From assembly GCA_045654025.1 (NCBI GenBank), contig JAZOMO010000008.1, positions 1 through 11,748 on the forward strand: a DNA stretch of 11,748 nucleotides, written 5' to 3'. Positions within the stretch are counted from its first letter, which is position 1, and each line of letters opens with the position of its first letter. The position numbers and the translations under genes were made by a program. Shown here piece by piece: positions 9,901-11,748 of the stretch. The notes below the pieces were generated by a model. That model ran no database searches. It was not told the origin of the DNA and saw only the letters and a list, made by a program, of their open reading frames with translations. The stretch comes from Scatosoma sp045654025 (lineage in GTDB: Bacteria; Bacillota; Clostridia; Christensenellales; Borkfalkiaceae).

Positions 9901-11748
9901 TTTCCAGAAGATGCTTTGCGGAAATCAAAAGGAGGTATGAAGGAATATGAAAAAGTTCATTGTAGATTTTTTACGTCGAGGGGTTGTTGTCTGCGGATTT
10001 GGACCGATTGTATTAGCAATCGTATATCTGTTTTTAAAAGCTTTTGGCGTGGTTGAAGTCTTAACCGTTGAGCAAGTGTGTATCGGTATATTTTCCTTGA
10101 CGGCGCTTGCTTTTGTCGCAGGGGGTATCAATGCTATTTATCAAATCGAACGCCTGCCTCTTATGGCGGCAATCTTATTACACGGCATTGTATTATATCT
10201 TGGCTACCTTGCCACCTATCTTTTAAACGACTGGCTGGGCGTCGGCCCTTTACCGATTATCATTTTTTCGGCTATTTTCGTCGTAGGCTATATCGCGATT
10301 TGGATAATTATTTATTCGATTATCAAGAAAAACACCGCAAAGCTAAACGAAAGCTTAAAGAAGAAACAAGAAATCACTTAAGTAAAACAATAGCCCCCGT
10401 TTCTTACGGAAACGGGGGCTATTGTTTTTTTGTTATTAAGCTTGTTTTTCTAAAATGTCCGAAATCAGTTCAACGAAGGCTTTGCCCGATTCTTCCAAGG
10501 AACGATTGTTTTCAAAATAACAATCGTATGCGTACTCGTTTACGTTCGAATCGGAAGTGTTTTTCCATTCTCTATGCGTATTGCGCGTGATTAAAATCGT
10601 CTTACAGATTGCATCCGTCACGCATTTTTTGAACTTTGCAATTTCCTCGGGCTCACGGATATGTACGAATAAAACGACGTTTTCACTGCGCAAAAACTTC
10701 TCGTATTGTTCGCACAAGAACTTTAAGGGCAAGTCGTTGTAGCGAACGAAGGCTTGCTTTAATTCAACCAAAAGAAGTCTGCCTGCATCGTCTTTCGTGC
10801 CGTCCCAGCCTGCGTACCTTGCAATATCTTTGATCGGGTCGATGGAAGAGATGTTGATGGTCGGCATCGCCTTTTCCACCGCCGCGCATAAACTGTCCTT
10901 GCCTACTCCACCGGAGCCGTTAATAATGACAACTAATTTCTTTTTCATGGTTTTTCCTTGCCGTAAATCGTTGATTATATTCATTATAACGATTTTATAG
11001 ATAAAAGTCAATAGAATACGCAAAAACAATTTGCGTAAAAGCAAAGGAAAAAACGACAGGTTTCTCGCCATGAAGGCTGCACCAAACAGGAAAAAACGAC
11101 AGGCATGAAACCTGTCGTTTTTCTAAGGTAGCACCTTCAGGGACTCGCGCCTTTAGCGGCGCGCCCCGCCAAACGATTATTAATCGTTTGCTTTGCCCTC
11201 CTACTTCTCAAACAACAACTCCGCTGGCAAAGCGCTCACTCTCGTTCGCGGCTCCCCCCTCGAGTCCCTTCAATCCGCGTAGCAGGAAAAAACGACAGGC
11301 ATGAAACCTGTCGTTTTTCCTGGTGCACCTTCAGGGACTCGAACCCTGGGCCCACTGATTAAGAGTCAGTTGCTCTACCAACTGAGCTAAAGGTACACAT
11401 ATGGTGGTCCATCGGAGATTCGAACTCCGGACACCTTGATTAAAAGTCAAGTGCTCTACCGTCTGAGCTAATGGGCCATTTTGTCGTCGTGCCATTTCTG
11501 GCTGGGGAGGCAGGATTTGAATCTACGAATGCCGGAATCAAAACCCGGTGCCTTAACCACTTGGCGACACCCCAGTATAATAAATGGGGCGGGCTGAGAG
11601 AATCGAACTCACGACCTCCAGGGCCACAATCTGGCGCTCTAACCAACTGAGCTAAGCCCGCCATTTATTTTTGGTGCGCCTGAAGAGATTCGAACTCCTG
11701 ACACACGGCTTAGAAGGCCGTTGCTCTATCCAACTGAGCTACAGGCGC

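Overview
The window looks like chromosomal DNA from an obligately anaerobic, low-to-medium-GC Clostridia-type Firmicute, probably an uncultured gut lineage. Pointers are AGGAGG-type ribosome binding sites on almost every gene, canonical TTGACN-17-TATAAT promoters, tRNA genes with encoded CCA ends, a flavodiiron protein/rubredoxin pair for O2 or NO removal, a LytTR-DUF3021 regulatory module and a cytoplasmic GH28 pectinase-like enzyme. Taxonomy is inferred from gene content only.

Layout. 1-290: two tandem copies (the first cut by the window edge) of an unidentified, strongly folding RNA-like element, each followed by an intrinsic terminator. 295-1821 (-): GH28 glycoside hydrolase with its own promoter. 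2066-2615: two small divergent XRE-family regulators around a shared operator region that resembles a compact genetic switch. 2738-3780 (+): a cupin protein and a DUF6512-like membrane protein, each with its own terminator. 3807-5137 (-): flavodiiron protein and a short rubredoxin gene (55 aa), overlapping by ATGA. 5291-7827 (-): an M20 metallopeptidase and an SLC13/ArsB-type permease, each with a clear promoter. 8039-10381 (+): a four-gene operon of ABC ATPase, ABC-2 permease, LytTR regulator and DUF3021 membrane protein, preceded by a two-repeat LytTR-type operator and closed by a very strong terminator. 10436-10948 (-): a small P-loop kinase of unknown substrate. 10949-11320: no gene, but duplicated terminators, a duplicated tRNA 3' end and a folded element. 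11321-11748 (-): tRNA cluster Arg-His-Gln-Lys-Lys.

How the parts work together. The best-supported systems are (i) the self-contained exporter operon whose LytTR regulator probably acts on the direct repeats 5' of its own promoter, with the DUF3021 protein as likely membrane partner; (ii) the flavodiiron/rubredoxin detoxification pair, translationally coupled; (iii) the XRE pair, where a perfect 18-bp palindrome fills the -35/-10 spacer of one promoter and an imperfect copy overlaps the -10 of the other. The least explained sequence is the tandem folded element at the left edge and the module of tRNA-end duplication plus folded DNA downstream of tRNA-Lys(CTT).
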